A stretch of DNA of 64,000 nt from JAKACA01 sp963735115 (GTDB lineage: Bacteria > Actinomycetota > Acidimicrobiia > Acidimicrobiales > Bog-793): assembly GCA_963735115.1 (NCBI GenBank), contig CAVTJR010000001.1, positions 806,001-870,000 of the forward strand. The letters run 5' to 3'. A program made the position numbers and the translations under genes. Shown here piece after piece: positions 26,887-34,943 of the stretch. The first letter of the stretch is position 1, and every line of letters begins with the position of its first letter. The notes beneath the pieces were generated by a model. It was not told the origin of the DNA and did no database searches. It saw nothing but the letters and a program-made list of their open reading frames with translations.

Positions 26887-27183
26887 GTGACAACGGATCA
26901 GCCTTCCGACCTCGACGAGATTCGCCAGCGCCTCGACGTCGTCGACCGCAAGCTCGTGCACGTTCTGCTCGAGCGGTCGAGCCTCATCGATGAAGTCATC
27001 CACTTCAAGCGGGCGCACGGGATGCCCGTGATCGACCGGGGACGCGAGGACGTCATGCTCGGACGCATCGAAGAGGTCGCTTCAGCTGAGGGCCTCGACC
27101 CGCGCATCGCCCGTCAGGTGCTGCGCGCCGTCATCGATTCGTTCACGCTCCTCGAGGTTGAGCACCTCGGCCCCGACACGTGA
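26887..27183 (+). CDS. Chorismate mutase, AroQ type
   Basis: From GTG at 26887 the protein has 98 residues: LDEIRQRLDVVDRKLVHVLL, then HFKRAHGMPVIDRGREDVML and LRAVIDSFTLLEVEHL. This is the all-helical AroQ fold, which turns chorismate into prephenate for Phe and Tyr synthesis; the arginines and the lysine of FKR are in the usual places. An earlier start at 26806 would add a Gly/Ala-rich leader without family likeness. It is divergent from the methyltransferase gene and converges with the beta-helix gene. Confidence 0.82.
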   Translation: MTTDQPSDLDEIRQRLDVVDRKLVHVLLERSSLIDEVIHFKRAHGMPVIDRGREDVMLGRIEEVASAEGLDPRIARQVLRAVIDSFTLLEVEHLGPDT

Positions 27184-27196
27184 ACGGAGACGGCGA

Positions 27197-28993
27197 CTAC
27201 GGGATCGATGTGCTGGGGCAGCTTGGTGAGAACCCATCGACCTCGCTGTGGGCGTCCCAGCCCTCCTTGTTGCCCTTCTGCCAGGAAGCCAAACTCAGAT
27301 AGCTCGCCGATGGCGAGGCGAAGTTGCCGTTGACGGTGTTCCCAGCGATCGAGAGGTTCTCATAGTCGTTGCAGTCGATCGGGTCGGTCGAGCCGGCCTT
27401 CGGGAGCCGGTCGACTTCCAGGAGAGGGTTGTACCGGTCCGCGCGGCCCAAGCCCCCGATGGTGTTGTGCCAGATCTCCACGTTCGACCAGGCGCCGCCG
27501 AGATCCACGACGGGCATGCCGTCGCTCCGGTTCAGGAAGTGCTGGCTTTCGTTCTGGAAGACGTTGTCGTACACATACACGTCCGAGATCGTCGCCCTGG
27601 CGCCGAAGGCATCGATGTACATGGCGTACGGGTCGTGGCCAGCGACCGTCGAGGTCCCGCCCGTTCCGGGAGGGTTCTGCCCGCTGCTCGGGTCGGACGC
27701 AGCGGTACCGGGGTCGTCGTGCACGACGTTGCCGGACACCAGCAGATGGTCGGTCTCCTTGCCCGGCGTTTCGACATCGAGGTTGATGCCCTGGTCGGTG
27801 TTCCAGACAGTGTTGGAAGCGAACCAGATGTAGGACCCGCCGTCGTCGTAGAGGCCGGCGGCGTTCTCCGGCAGCGGGTCACAGGTCTTGGTCGTCGAGT
27901 CCCACTTGCCGTAGGCGGCGTTCGACCACGTATCGACGTTGTAGACGGTGTTGCCAGCGACGTAACCGTGGCTCGCCTGAGCATCGCCGGTCTCCCAGCC
28001 GATCGTGTCGATGCCGATGTTGTCGACATCGTCAACCACGTTGCCGGCGACAAGGAAGTCCTTGAGCGCGCCGTTGAGGGTGATCGTCTCGCTCTGGCCG
28101 GTCCGCGTGCCGGTGACGGTGTTGTCTTCGACGACGACGTGCTGCAGCCGTTGCGACGTGGCATTCCCGGCCGCGATGACGGCGATTCCGTAGGCGTCGA
28201 CGTTGGCGTTGTCGCAGAGGGCGCGCGACGTGTGGTTCTCGTCGGCCCTGTTCGTGATCTCGGCCACGGTGTTGTCGATGATGAAGATGTCGCCGCAGGA
28301 GCCATGGTGCAGGAAGCACGCCGAGAGATGCGGGAACGTCCCTTGCTTCTTGTTCTGCGTGTCGCTGCGCGTTGTCACGTAGATGCCGGCCGGCGTCTGT
28401 GCCGTGCCGTCGTAGGTGTAGTTCTCGACCGTCAGCCCGTAGATCTCGACACTCCGCGAGTCGACGATGCTGATCCCGCCGGAGTCGCTCCAGTACTGGT
28501 TGCGGTTCGTCCCGCTCGCGCGGACCGTTCCGAGGTCGAACGTGGCCGTCTCATCGGGCGCCGGCGCCACCTCGAGAAGGGCGGCCGTCGTCTTCGACCA
28601 GATGTGCAAAGGCTCGGTGAACACGCCCGACAGACAGACGGCGGTCCGCCGCCTGATCGAGTTCTCGTGGGTGGCGATCCAGGAGTTGACCGTCGCCGCG
28701 CTGCCACCGTGTCCCGCGATGAAGGTGACCGAGCAGAAAGACGGTGGCGAGATGGGCGAGCCGGTCGGCGTGGCGGGGTTCGGGATGCGGCCGTTGTTGC
28801 GAACTGGGGCTTCGCCCTTCGGCTCGAAGCGGAAGGCGCTGGCCCTCACCGGCGGCACCGGTTGGGCGACAGTGCTCTGCGACGGCGCTGCCTTCGTGGC
28901 GGCGGCACCTGCCGGCGAGACGAGGGCCAGCGGGACGAGGGCGACGGCGGCCGCGACGATCCCTGCTTGGCCAAGGGCTCTGATCCGCGCCAT
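27197..28993 (-). CDS. Secreted right-handed beta-helix protein
   Basis: From ATG at 28993 the protein has 598 residues and a signal sequence (MARIRALGQAGIVAAAVALV then ALVSPAGA). The body is made of repeating turns with Asn ladders such as VVVEDNTVTGT, LVAGNVVDDVDNIGIDTIGW and LLVSGNVVHDDPG, the pattern of parallel beta-helix proteins (pectate-lyase-like). Several cysteines may form disulphides. Such proteins bind or cleave polysaccharides, but no catalytic set is clear. An upstream in-frame ATG at 29059 would place the signal sequence 22 residues inside and is less likely. Confidence 0.75.
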   Translation of the reverse strand: MARIRALGQAGIVAAAVALVPLALVSPAGAAATKAAPSQSTVAQPVPPVRASAFRFEPKGEAPVRNNGRIPNPATPTGSPISPPSFCSVTFIAGHGGSAATVNSWIATHENSIRRRTAVCLSGVFTEPLHIWSKTTAALLEVAPAPDETATFDLGTVRASGTNRNQYWSDSGGISIVDSRSVEIYGLTVENYTYDGTAQTPAGIYVTTRSDTQNKKQGTFPHLSACFLHHGSCGDIFIIDNTVAEITNRADENHTSRALCDNANVDAYGIAVIAAGNATSQRLQHVVVEDNTVTGTRTGQSETITLNGALKDFLVAGNVVDDVDNIGIDTIGWETGDAQASHGYVAGNTVYNVDTWSNAAYGKWDSTTKTCDPLPENAAGLYDDGGSYIWFASNTVWNTDQGINLDVETPGKETDHLLVSGNVVHDDPGTAASDPSSGQNPPGTGGTSTVAGHDPYAMYIDAFGARATISDVYVYDNVFQNESQHFLNRSDGMPVVDLGGAWSNVEIWHNTIGGLGRADRYNPLLEVDRLPKAGSTDPIDCNDYENLSIAGNTVNGNFASPSASYLSLASWQKGNKEGWDAHSEVDGFSPSCPSTSIP

Positions 28994-29218
28994 TTCGTAC
29001 CGCTGCTCCTCTCCGCCGGCGACCGTGTCGCACATCATGACCCAGATGTGTGCGCTCACCGATCAAGCGCCGACGTGCCCGGGTTGGACCACATGAGACC
29101 TCGTGCGGCATATCGGCGAGGCGCACCGGTGAGCGGCTACTCACGTCCGCGATCGTCGCCTCGCGGGCGAGGACCCTCCGGATCAGCTGGTCCTGATCGG
29201 CCCGGCCGCTCCTCCGGG

Positions 29219-29246
29219 TTGCAATTCCGCGGGCCAGTCGTACCCT
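29219..29246 (+). promoter_or_regulatory. Promoter of the VOC gene (leaderless start)
   Basis: TTGCAA (29219) and TACCCT (29241) are spaced by 16 bases, and the ATG at 29253 follows the -10 after 6 bases. Confidence 0.55.
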
Positions 29247-29252
29247 GTAGGC

Positions 29253-29849
29253 ATGGCTGCTTCCACTGACACGGTGCACTGGCGTGGAGTGCATCACCTC
29301 GCCCTGATCACTTCCGACATGGACGCAACGGTGCGCTTTTGGCACGGTGTGCTCGGTGCCCGCCTCGTGGCGACCATCGGCACGCCGGCGTTCCGTCACT
29401 ACTTCTTCGAGATCGGGTCGGGCAATACGATCGCCTTCTTCGAGTACCACGGCCAGAAGCTCGCCACCTATGCCAAGCCGGCTGGCATCCCCTACGAAGC
29501 CGCTTCCCAGTTCGACCACCTTTCGATGCACCTTCCGGACGAGGACGCCCTACTTAGGCTGCGCGACCGCCTGAAGAGCCATGGGTGCGAGGTGACCGAC
29601 GTCGTCGACCACGGATTCCTGCGCTCCATCTACTTCAGCGATCCGACCGGTATCGCCCTCGAGGCGTCATGGTGGACGCTCGACCCAACGGGGCGGCCGG
29701 CCGACCAGAGCGACGATCGTCTCTTCGCCGACGCCGACCCGGTGCCCTCGGTCCGTGAGCTGCGGGAGGCTGGAGAACTCGATCACACCGTGGCGACCGA
29801 GCTCGTCGACTCCATCATCCTCGACCTCTACGGCACCAAGAAGGACTGA
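29253..29849 (+). CDS. VOC (glyoxalase/dioxygenase) family protein
   Basis: This 198-residue protein has two half-sites: GVHHLALITSDMDATVRFWH near the start and FDHLSMHLPDEDALLRL further on. It ends the fold with IYFSDPTGIALEASWW. The His, His and Glu of these strands are the metal ligands of VOC enzymes. An extra C-terminal 50 residues (from RPADQSDD) follow the fold. VOC members include glyoxalases, dioxygenases and antibiotic-resistance proteins; the substrate is not readable. It is followed by the repeat block and the sulfatase gene on the same strand. Confidence 0.8.
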   Translation: MAASTDTVHWRGVHHLALITSDMDATVRFWHGVLGARLVATIGTPAFRHYFFEIGSGNTIAFFEYHGQKLATYAKPAGIPYEAASQFDHLSMHLPDEDALLRLRDRLKSHGCEVTDVVDHGFLRSIYFSDPTGIALEASWWTLDPTGRPADQSDDRLFADADPVPSVRELREAGELDHTVATELVDSIILDLYGTKKD

Positions 29850-29879
29850 CCGGCGCTCGCTGCCGGCCGGCCGGGCCGG

Positions 29880-30020
29880 CGGGCCGGGCCGGCGGGCCGG
29901 GAGCGGGGCCGGGCCGGCGGGGCGGGCGGGCGCGTTGCACGAGCCGGCGGGGCGGGCCGGCGGGCCGGGAGCGGGGCCGGGCCGGCGGGGCGGGCGGGCG
30001 CGTTGCACGAGCCGGCGGGC
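29880..30020 (+). repeat. Tandem GC-rich repeat, 68-base unit, two copies
   Basis: A unit of 68 bases built of GGCCGG/GGCGGG runs is present twice; the marker GAGCGGGGCC occurs at 29901 and 29969. Each copy carries GCGCGTTGCACGAGCCGGCG near its end. It lies directly before the 94-base repeats. Confidence 0.85.
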
Positions 30021-30032
30021 GCGGCAGGTCCA

Positions 30033-30201
30033 AATTGTGTGCCCAGACGGGCGGAACCGAGCCGAGTTTGGCCACCTTGCGCGCACAGTCCGTGGGGGCG
30101 GGCCGAGGTCAGGCGTTGCACAACCGAATTGTGTGCCCAGACTGGCGGAACCGGGGCAAGTTTGCTCATTTTGTGCGCACAGTCCGTGGGGGCGGGCCGA
30201 G
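30033..30201 (+). repeat. 94-base repeat, two copies, upstream of the sulfatase gene
   Basis: Two copies (30033 and 30127) share a core that begins GTGTGCCCAGAC and has CGCACAGTCCGTGGGGG 45 bases after the start of the first motif. GTGTGC and GCGCAC can pair, so the core can fold with a loop of about 35-40. A related pair on the opposite strand at 48005-48178 has the same motifs with 44-base spacing. The block ends 54 bases before the sulfatase ATG. Confidence 0.85.
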
Positions 30202-30244
30202 GCACACGCCACACCCGCCCAGCGACGCCCGACGCCCCTCTCGG

Positions 30245-30250
30245 TACGCT
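30245..30250 (+). promoter_or_regulatory. -10 element of the sulfatase gene
   Basis: TACGCT ends 5 bases before the ATG at 30256. With no ribosome binding site in between, a leaderless message is likely, so the upstream repeats would be outside the transcript from this promoter. Confidence 0.45.
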
Positions 30251-30255
30251 CTGCC

Positions 30256-31830
30256 ATGGCCAGCGATCCCACGGGCGCGCCGAGAGGCAATGTCCTGTTC
30301 ATCACGCTCGATCAGTGGCGGGGTGATTCGCTGTCGGCCCTCGGGCATCCCCTCGTCAGGACGCCGGCGCTCGATGCCCTGGCGAGGCGAGGCGTCCTGT
30401 TCGCCAACCACTGGGCGAATGCCGCGCCGTGCGGACCGAGTCGCGCCAGCCTGTACACGGGCATGTACCTGCAGAACCACCGCTCCGCCCTGAACGGCAC
30501 ACCCCTCGACGCCCGATTCACGAACGTTGCCCTCGAGGCGCGGGCGGTCGGCTACGACCCCGTGCTCTTCGGCTACACCGACACGAGCGTCGACCCGAGA
30601 ACCGTGCCCGCCGACGACTCGCGACTTCGCACCTACGAAGGCATCCTCCCGGGCTTTCGCCCGATCGTGAACGACCCCTACGACGCCGGCGGCGTCGGCA
30701 TCGAGTGGGCGAAGTGGCTGGCTGCACGCGGCAAGGACGTCCCCTCCGACCCGAGGCGACTCTACGACCCGGACCTCTCCTACCCCGGTGCCTCCGACCA
30801 TCCGCCGGCGTGGGCACCAGGGGGCTTCAGGGCCGACGAGACCGAGACGGCCTTCCTCACCGAACAGCTCATCGGCTACCTCGAGGAGAACGGCGACGAG
30901 CCGTTCTTCGTGCACGCCTCTTACATCCGCCCGCACCCCCCATATCGAAACCCCCCCGGTTATCACGACCTCTACTCCCTCGAGGACGTCCCGCCGTTCG
31001 TGGCGCACCCCACCCGTGAGGCCGAACGGGCTATGCACCCGCTCAACAACGCGCTCCTCGTCCTGCCGCCCTTGGCAGCACCGGACGACGAATCCGAGCG
31101 CCGCCAGCTGCGAGCGACGTATCACGGCATGCAAACCGAGGTCGACGACCAGCTGAGCCGCCTCTTCGGATGGCTGGACGGCTCCGGGCTCGCCGACGAC
31201 ACTCTCATCGTCCTCACGAGCGACCACGGTGAAATGGGCGGCGATCACTGGCTCTTCGAGAAGGGGGGCTACTGGGACGAGAGCTTCTTGATCCCCCTCA
31301 TCATCAGCGACCCCCGTACTTCGGCAGACGGCACGCGGGGCCTCGTCGTGCGCGCCGTCACCGAGTCAGTCGACGTGCTACCGACGATCCTCACCTGGAT
31401 CGGTGCAGAGATCCCAGCCCAGGTGGACGGCTGGCCCCTCACCTCGTTCCTCGAGCAGGGCACACCACCGGATCATTGGCGCACGGAGGCGCATTTCGAA
31501 TGGGACTTCCGCCACCCGGTGAGTCGAATGGCGGAGCAGTTCCTCGGCGTGCCGTCGGCCCACTGCCTGCTCAACGTCGTCCGGTCGGATGGCTTCAAGT
31601 ACGTGCAATTCGCCGCCGAGCCCGACGTCCTCCCGCCACTCCTCTTCGATCTCGCCGACGACCCCGACCAGCTCACCGACGTGTCGGATGAACCCGGGCA
31701 CACGCAGATGGCGTTCGACGCCGCCCAGATGCTGCTGCGCTGGCGGATGCGCAATGACGAGCGGACGCTCGTCAACCAGTTTCTCGACCCGTACCAGGGT
31801 CACGTCGTCGCGACCGACAGTTGGCGCTGA
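30256..31830 (+). CDS. Sulfatase / phosphonate monoester hydrolase family enzyme
   Basis: From ATG at 30256 the protein has 524 residues. It has the sulfatase signature CGPSRASLYTGM with C59 in the C-x-P-x-R motif that is turned into formylglycine. The metal site uses the D19 region (VLFITLDQWRGD) and TSDHGEMGGDH. The family cleaves sulfate or phosphonate/phosphate monoesters. No signal sequence is seen, so it is probably cytoplasmic. A formylglycine-generating enzyme is not in the window. Two long repeats lie just upstream. Confidence 0.85.
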   Translation: MASDPTGAPRGNVLFITLDQWRGDSLSALGHPLVRTPALDALARRGVLFANHWANAAPCGPSRASLYTGMYLQNHRSALNGTPLDARFTNVALEARAVGYDPVLFGYTDTSVDPRTVPADDSRLRTYEGILPGFRPIVNDPYDAGGVGIEWAKWLAARGKDVPSDPRRLYDPDLSYPGASDHPPAWAPGGFRADETETAFLTEQLIGYLEENGDEPFFVHASYIRPHPPYRNPPGYHDLYSLEDVPPFVAHPTREAERAMHPLNNALLVLPPLAAPDDESERRQLRATYHGMQTEVDDQLSRLFGWLDGSGLADDTLIVLTSDHGEMGGDHWLFEKGGYWDESFLIPLIISDPRTSADGTRGLVVRAVTESVDVLPTILTWIGAEIPAQVDGWPLTSFLEQGTPPDHWRTEAHFEWDFRHPVSRMAEQFLGVPSAHCLLNVVRSDGFKYVQFAAEPDVLPPLLFDLADDPDQLTDVSDEPGHTQMAFDAAQMLLRWRMRNDERTLVNQFLDPYQGHVVATDSWR

Positions 31831-31854
31831 AGGGCGTCAGGGGGCGACGGCCGG

Positions 31855-32439
31855 TCAGCGCAGGCCGGGGAGTGCCCGCACCGGGGCGCGCTGGGACCGC
31901 ACGATCTCGTCGACAAGGCCGAAAGCGACCGCCTCCGTCGCGCTCATGTAGCGGCCGCCTTCGCAGGCTGCCGTGATCATCTCGAGCGGGCGGCCCGTCG
32001 CCAGTGCCAGCCGCTCGTGGTATCGCAGGTAGCTGCGCCGGTGGTACTCCACGAGCGACTCGACTTGGCTCGCCCTCGCCTCGAAGGCGGCGTCCGGGTC
32101 CGTCAGGCGGAATCGTGTGTGCTCCATGGCAAGGCGCCTGCCGCAGACGGCGGCGACAAGGGCCGCCGAGCCCTCGACCCGACCCAAGCACGTCACCTGC
32201 ACCGGCACACCGAGCGCGTCGATGACGTCCACGACGGCGAAGCCGGCCTCGAGGGATCCTCCAGGGCAGTCGAGCTGTAGCTGCACGACGTCGTCGCCCG
32301 TGGCGTCGAGCGTCATGAGCTGAGAAGCGACGCGCGTGGCTGTCACATCGTCGAGCGCTCCCCGCAGGGAGACGATGCGCCGGTCGAACATGTGCCCTTC
32401 CAGCCAGTCGCCTCGCTCTGTCCAGTCCTCCGGACTCAT
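31855..32439 (-). CDS. Catalytically dead ClpP paralogue (ClpR-like)
   Basis: From ATG at 32439 the protein has 194 residues with the full ClpP fold (LDCPGGSLEAGFAVVDVIDA, EGGRYMSATEAVAFGLVDEI). Aligned with E. coli ClpP, the catalytic serine position is G90 (a serine sits one place on, S91), the histidine position is T113 and the aspartate position is G162. It should not cleave peptides. It may form mixed rings with the active ClpP encoded divergently at 32783. Its start overlaps the stop of the XRE regulator gene by one base (TGATG), so the two are one operon. Confidence 0.8.
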   Translation of the reverse strand: MSPEDWTERGDWLEGHMFDRRIVSLRGALDDVTATRVASQLMTLDATGDDVVQLQLDCPGGSLEAGFAVVDVIDALGVPVQVTCLGRVEGSAALVAAVCGRRLAMEHTRFRLTDPDAAFEARASQVESLVEYHRRSYLRYHERLALATGRPLEMITAACEGGRYMSATEAVAFGLVDEIVRSQRAPVRALPGLR

Positions 32440-32708
32440 CACGTGCCCTCCTTCATCGGCTTGAGGTGCCACTCCAATTCCTGCGACAAGGCCGCCGCGT
32501 AGCGTTCCAGCGTCGACAGTCGGATATCGGCGTCTCCGGACTCGAGCCGTGCCACGGCCGACTGGGATGTTCCCATGCGGGCCGCCACCTCGGTCTGGGT
32601 GAGGCCGAGGTCGAGGCGGCGCGCCTCCAGCTCGGACACCAGTTCGTGGCGCCGTGCGGACATCTCTCGAAACCCAGGGAACACCGGCTCATGTCGTCGC
32701 TGTGACAT
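32439..32708 (-). CDS. XRE-family helix-turn-helix regulator
   Basis: This 89-residue protein has a central helix-turn-helix: LDLGLTQTEVAARMGTSQSA, then VARLESGDADIRLSTLERYA. The N-terminal 20 residues are charged. It is translated just before the dead ClpP paralogue and divergently from the active clpP, with candidate operators in the 74 bases between. This makes it the probable local regulator of both. Other possibilities, such as an antitoxin role, have no partner gene here. Confidence 0.85.
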   Translation of the reverse strand: MSQRRHEPVFPGFREMSARRHELVSELEARRLDLGLTQTEVAARMGTSQSAVARLESGDADIRLSTLERYAAALSQELEWHLKPMKEGT

Positions 32709-32711
32709 CGT

Positions 32712-32743
32712 TATCTCGTTCTCGATATCTTATATTCGCGATA
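32712..32743. promoter_or_regulatory. Candidate operators of the XRE regulator in the clpP divergent promoter
   Basis: The AT-rich gap holds TATC-N8-GATA (32712-32727) and an overlapping TATC-N10-GATA (32726-32743), unusual in this high-GC window. Such inverted TATC/GATA half-sites are typical of XRE-type operators. They sit 4 bases before the XRE start and about 40 bases before the clpP start, so binding could control both. Confidence 0.5.
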
Positions 32744-32782
32744 TTGCGCAAGCACCACCCATCGCCGCAAAGGAGCAGACAC

Positions 32783-33454
32783 GTGACCCACTGGACCGAC
32801 GAAGTCCACCGAGAGCCTCCACGACACTCGATCATCCCCACCGTCCTCGACCAGACGAGCCGGGGAGACCGAGCGTACGACATCTTCTCGCTGTTGCTGA
32901 GGGAGCGAATCGTCTTTCTCGGCCAAGAGGTCGACGACCAGATCGCCAACCTCCTCGTGGCGGAGATCCTCTATCTCGAGGCCGAAGACCCCGAGAAGGA
33001 CATCCACCTCTACATCAACTCGCCTGGCGGCCTCGGCTACGCCGGCATGGCGATCTACGACGTGATGCAGCACGTGCGGTGCGAAGTGTCGACCATCTGC
33101 GTCGGCATGGGGATGTCGGCCGCCGCCATGATCCTCACGGGCGGAGCTGCCGGGAAGCGGTTCGCCCTGCCCAACGCCAAGATCATGATCCACGAGGGAA
33201 GCGCGGGCACCCGGGGCGCACCTCGCGACATGGAGATTCATCTGCGCGAGGTCCTCGCTACCACGCGACGGATGGTCGAGATCCTCGCCCACCACACCGG
33301 GCGGCCCATCGACGAGGTCGCCAGCGACATCGAGCGAGACCGCTACATGACGGCGGAGGAGGCCAAGGCCTACGGGCTGATCGACGAGATCATCCTGCCC
33401 CGCCGCGGCGTCTCTGCTATCCCCGCTGAGCTCGAGCTCGCCTCCGTGGGTTAG
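32783..33454 (+). CDS. clpP: ATP-dependent Clp protease proteolytic subunit (active type)
   Basis: From GTG at 32783, with AAAGGAG upstream, the protein has 223 residues. The triad is intact: S112 in GMGMSAAAMIL, H137 in KIMIHEGS and D186 in IERDRYMT. It also has the ClpP hallmark YINSPGGLGYAGMAIYD. It forms the peptidase barrel that works with ClpX or ClpC ATPases, which are not in this window. It is divergent from an operon of an XRE regulator and an inactive ClpP paralogue, and it ends in a hairpin. Confidence 0.92.
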   Translation: MTHWTDEVHREPPRHSIIPTVLDQTSRGDRAYDIFSLLLRERIVFLGQEVDDQIANLLVAEILYLEAEDPEKDIHLYINSPGGLGYAGMAIYDVMQHVRCEVSTICVGMGMSAAAMILTGGAAGKRFALPNAKIMIHEGSAGTRGAPRDMEIHLREVLATTRRMVEILAHHTGRPIDEVASDIERDRYMTAEEAKAYGLIDEIILPRRGVSAIPAELELASVG

Positions 33455-33474
33455 CCGCCCGGGGCGCGGCGGCT
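33453..33474. terminator. Hairpin between convergent clpP and sedolisin genes
   Basis: AGCCGCC and GGCGGCT form a perfect 7-bp stem around an 8-base loop. It overlaps the clpP stop region and the end of the sedolisin gene, so it can serve both strands. There is no T run. Confidence 0.5.
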
Positions 33475-34907
33475 CACGGAAGCGAGGTGCCCGCCAATTC
33501 GGGCACGAGATCTGCCGCCTTCACGGTGCCCCAGCCGGTAGCCAGGTCATAGCCCTTCGAGGCGGCATAGCCGGTCACCACGGCGGTCCTGTCCTTGTAA
33601 GGGATGCGCACCGAGTTGTTGCCGCGCGTCACTCCGACAAGACCGGCGGCGTGGGCGGCGCCGAGGCGGTAGAGGGTGGGGTTCAACAGCCCGAGGGCGT
33701 GGCCGGCGAGCTGAACCGCCAGCGCCACGATGCCGGCGAACAGCGGGGTGGCGAGGCTCGTGCCGCACACTTCGTCGCTCGAGCTACCCGGGTAGCTCGC
33801 AAAGACAGCGGCACCCGGGTCACATGACGCGTCCATGGAGACATCCGGGATGCCACGATGCTTGCCTACGACTCCGGCGACGCCATCCTGCCAACTCGGG
33901 CGGGCGAAGTCGACCGACAGACCGCCCCCAGTCGACTGCGGCAGCGGGCGACTCGTCCCGTCGTCATTCCAGACTCGCGTCGGCGACACCTGCGTGCCGG
34001 CTGAGTCGAGCAGGATCTGCGTTCCACCAACGGCGGTCACGAGCGGGTCGCTCGCCGGCCAGTTGATGACACGACGGTCGAAGTAGTCGAGATTGGCCAT
34101 CTGCGATGTCGCGCCCGAGTCGCCCGTCGCCCCCAGCACGGTGACGTCACGGCTCTGCGCCAGCTGGTAGGTCCCCCGGAACGCCAGCAGTGACGCCTTC
34201 GTCGGGAAGGTTTCCTCCGTGGCAGCGAAACTCTGACTGATCACCGAGACCTGCTCGTGCGTGATGAGGTACCGCTCGGCTTTCATGATCTCGGCGAAAC
34301 CGGACGTTCCCTCCACCTCGTCGACGCCGGTTAAGGCGAGAACGATGGACGCACCCGGTGCCATGGCGTGCGCCCACTCGACGTCCAGCGTGGTCTCGCC
34401 TGCCCAGCTGGTCATCTCCGAATTGGCCGCGTCGAACCGCGGCACCTTGCCGGCCGGTCGAACGATCTTGAACGACGGCGGGGCGGCGATGCCGTACTGG
34501 GCGTCGAAGTTGGCCAGGTCCGCGCGGATCGTCGGCGAGCCGTAGACGTCGACGATCCCGATCGTGGCGCCCTTGCCCGTGATCCCGGCGCTGTAGACGG
34601 GAGCAAGGTCGTACGCCGCTTGTACCTGTTCCGGCGTGTACGGACCACTCACCGCTCCCGAGGCGCCATGCGAGATCGAGGGCGCCCATTCGATCAACGG
34701 GACGACGCTCTCGTCGGTGAGGCCGCCGGCGCCATGACCGACGAGGACGCTCGCGCCGCTGACAGGCAACCTCCCTGGCGACGAGGCGACCACGGCCGAC
34801 GAAACCGTGGCAAGGGTAAAAGCGGTGGCTGCCACGACGAGGCGACGAACGCCACGCCGGGGCACACCCGATCGGCGATCCGATCGCAGGCGAGCTCGAG
34901 ACGTCAC
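33474..34907 (-). CDS. Secreted S53 (sedolisin) serine-carboxyl peptidase without long propeptide
   Basis: From GTG at 34907 the protein has 477 residues. A basic start and hydrophobic stretch (VVAATAFTLATVSSAVV) form a signal sequence. The triad is E171 and D175 in AGETTLDVEWAH, the oxyanion D263 in GATGDSGATS and S384 in CGTSLATPLFAGI. A calcium-site-like YDLATGWGTV ends the domain. Only about 45 residues lie between signal and catalytic domain, whereas kumamolisin-like enzymes have a propeptide of about 150-200. S53 enzymes act at acid pH outside the cell. Confidence 0.85.
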   Translation of the reverse strand: MTSRARLRSDRRSGVPRRGVRRLVVAATAFTLATVSSAVVASSPGRLPVSGASVLVGHGAGGLTDESVVPLIEWAPSISHGASGAVSGPYTPEQVQAAYDLAPVYSAGITGKGATIGIVDVYGSPTIRADLANFDAQYGIAAPPSFKIVRPAGKVPRFDAANSEMTSWAGETTLDVEWAHAMAPGASIVLALTGVDEVEGTSGFAEIMKAERYLITHEQVSVISQSFAATEETFPTKASLLAFRGTYQLAQSRDVTVLGATGDSGATSQMANLDYFDRRVINWPASDPLVTAVGGTQILLDSAGTQVSPTRVWNDDGTSRPLPQSTGGGLSVDFARPSWQDGVAGVVGKHRGIPDVSMDASCDPGAAVFASYPGSSSDEVCGTSLATPLFAGIVALAVQLAGHALGLLNPTLYRLGAAHAAGLVGVTRGNNSVRIPYKDRTAVVTGYAASKGYDLATGWGTVKAADLVPELAGTSLP

Positions 34908-34931
34908 CTCACAATCGTGCCAGAGCCGGAT

Positions 34932-34937
34932 TACCTT
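34932..34937 (+). promoter_or_regulatory. -10 element of the 34944 gene (leaderless start)
   Basis: TACCTT lies 6 bases before the ATG at 34944, in the 36-base gap to the divergent sedolisin gene. Confidence 0.45.
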
Positions 34938-34943
34938 TCGCGC

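Noticed and set aside
26746..27018. N-terminal extension of the methyltransferase frame
   Set aside because: It runs antisense to the chorismate mutase gene; the ATG at 26745 has a -10 element directly upstream.
27248..29269. 673-residue open frame on the plus strand
   Set aside because: Antisense to the secreted beta-helix gene, whose signal sequence and Asn ladders are clear.
29755..30255. Long N-terminal extension of the sulfatase frame through the repeats
   Set aside because: The extension is translated repeat DNA; the sulfatase fold begins after ATG at 30256, which has a -10 element just before it.
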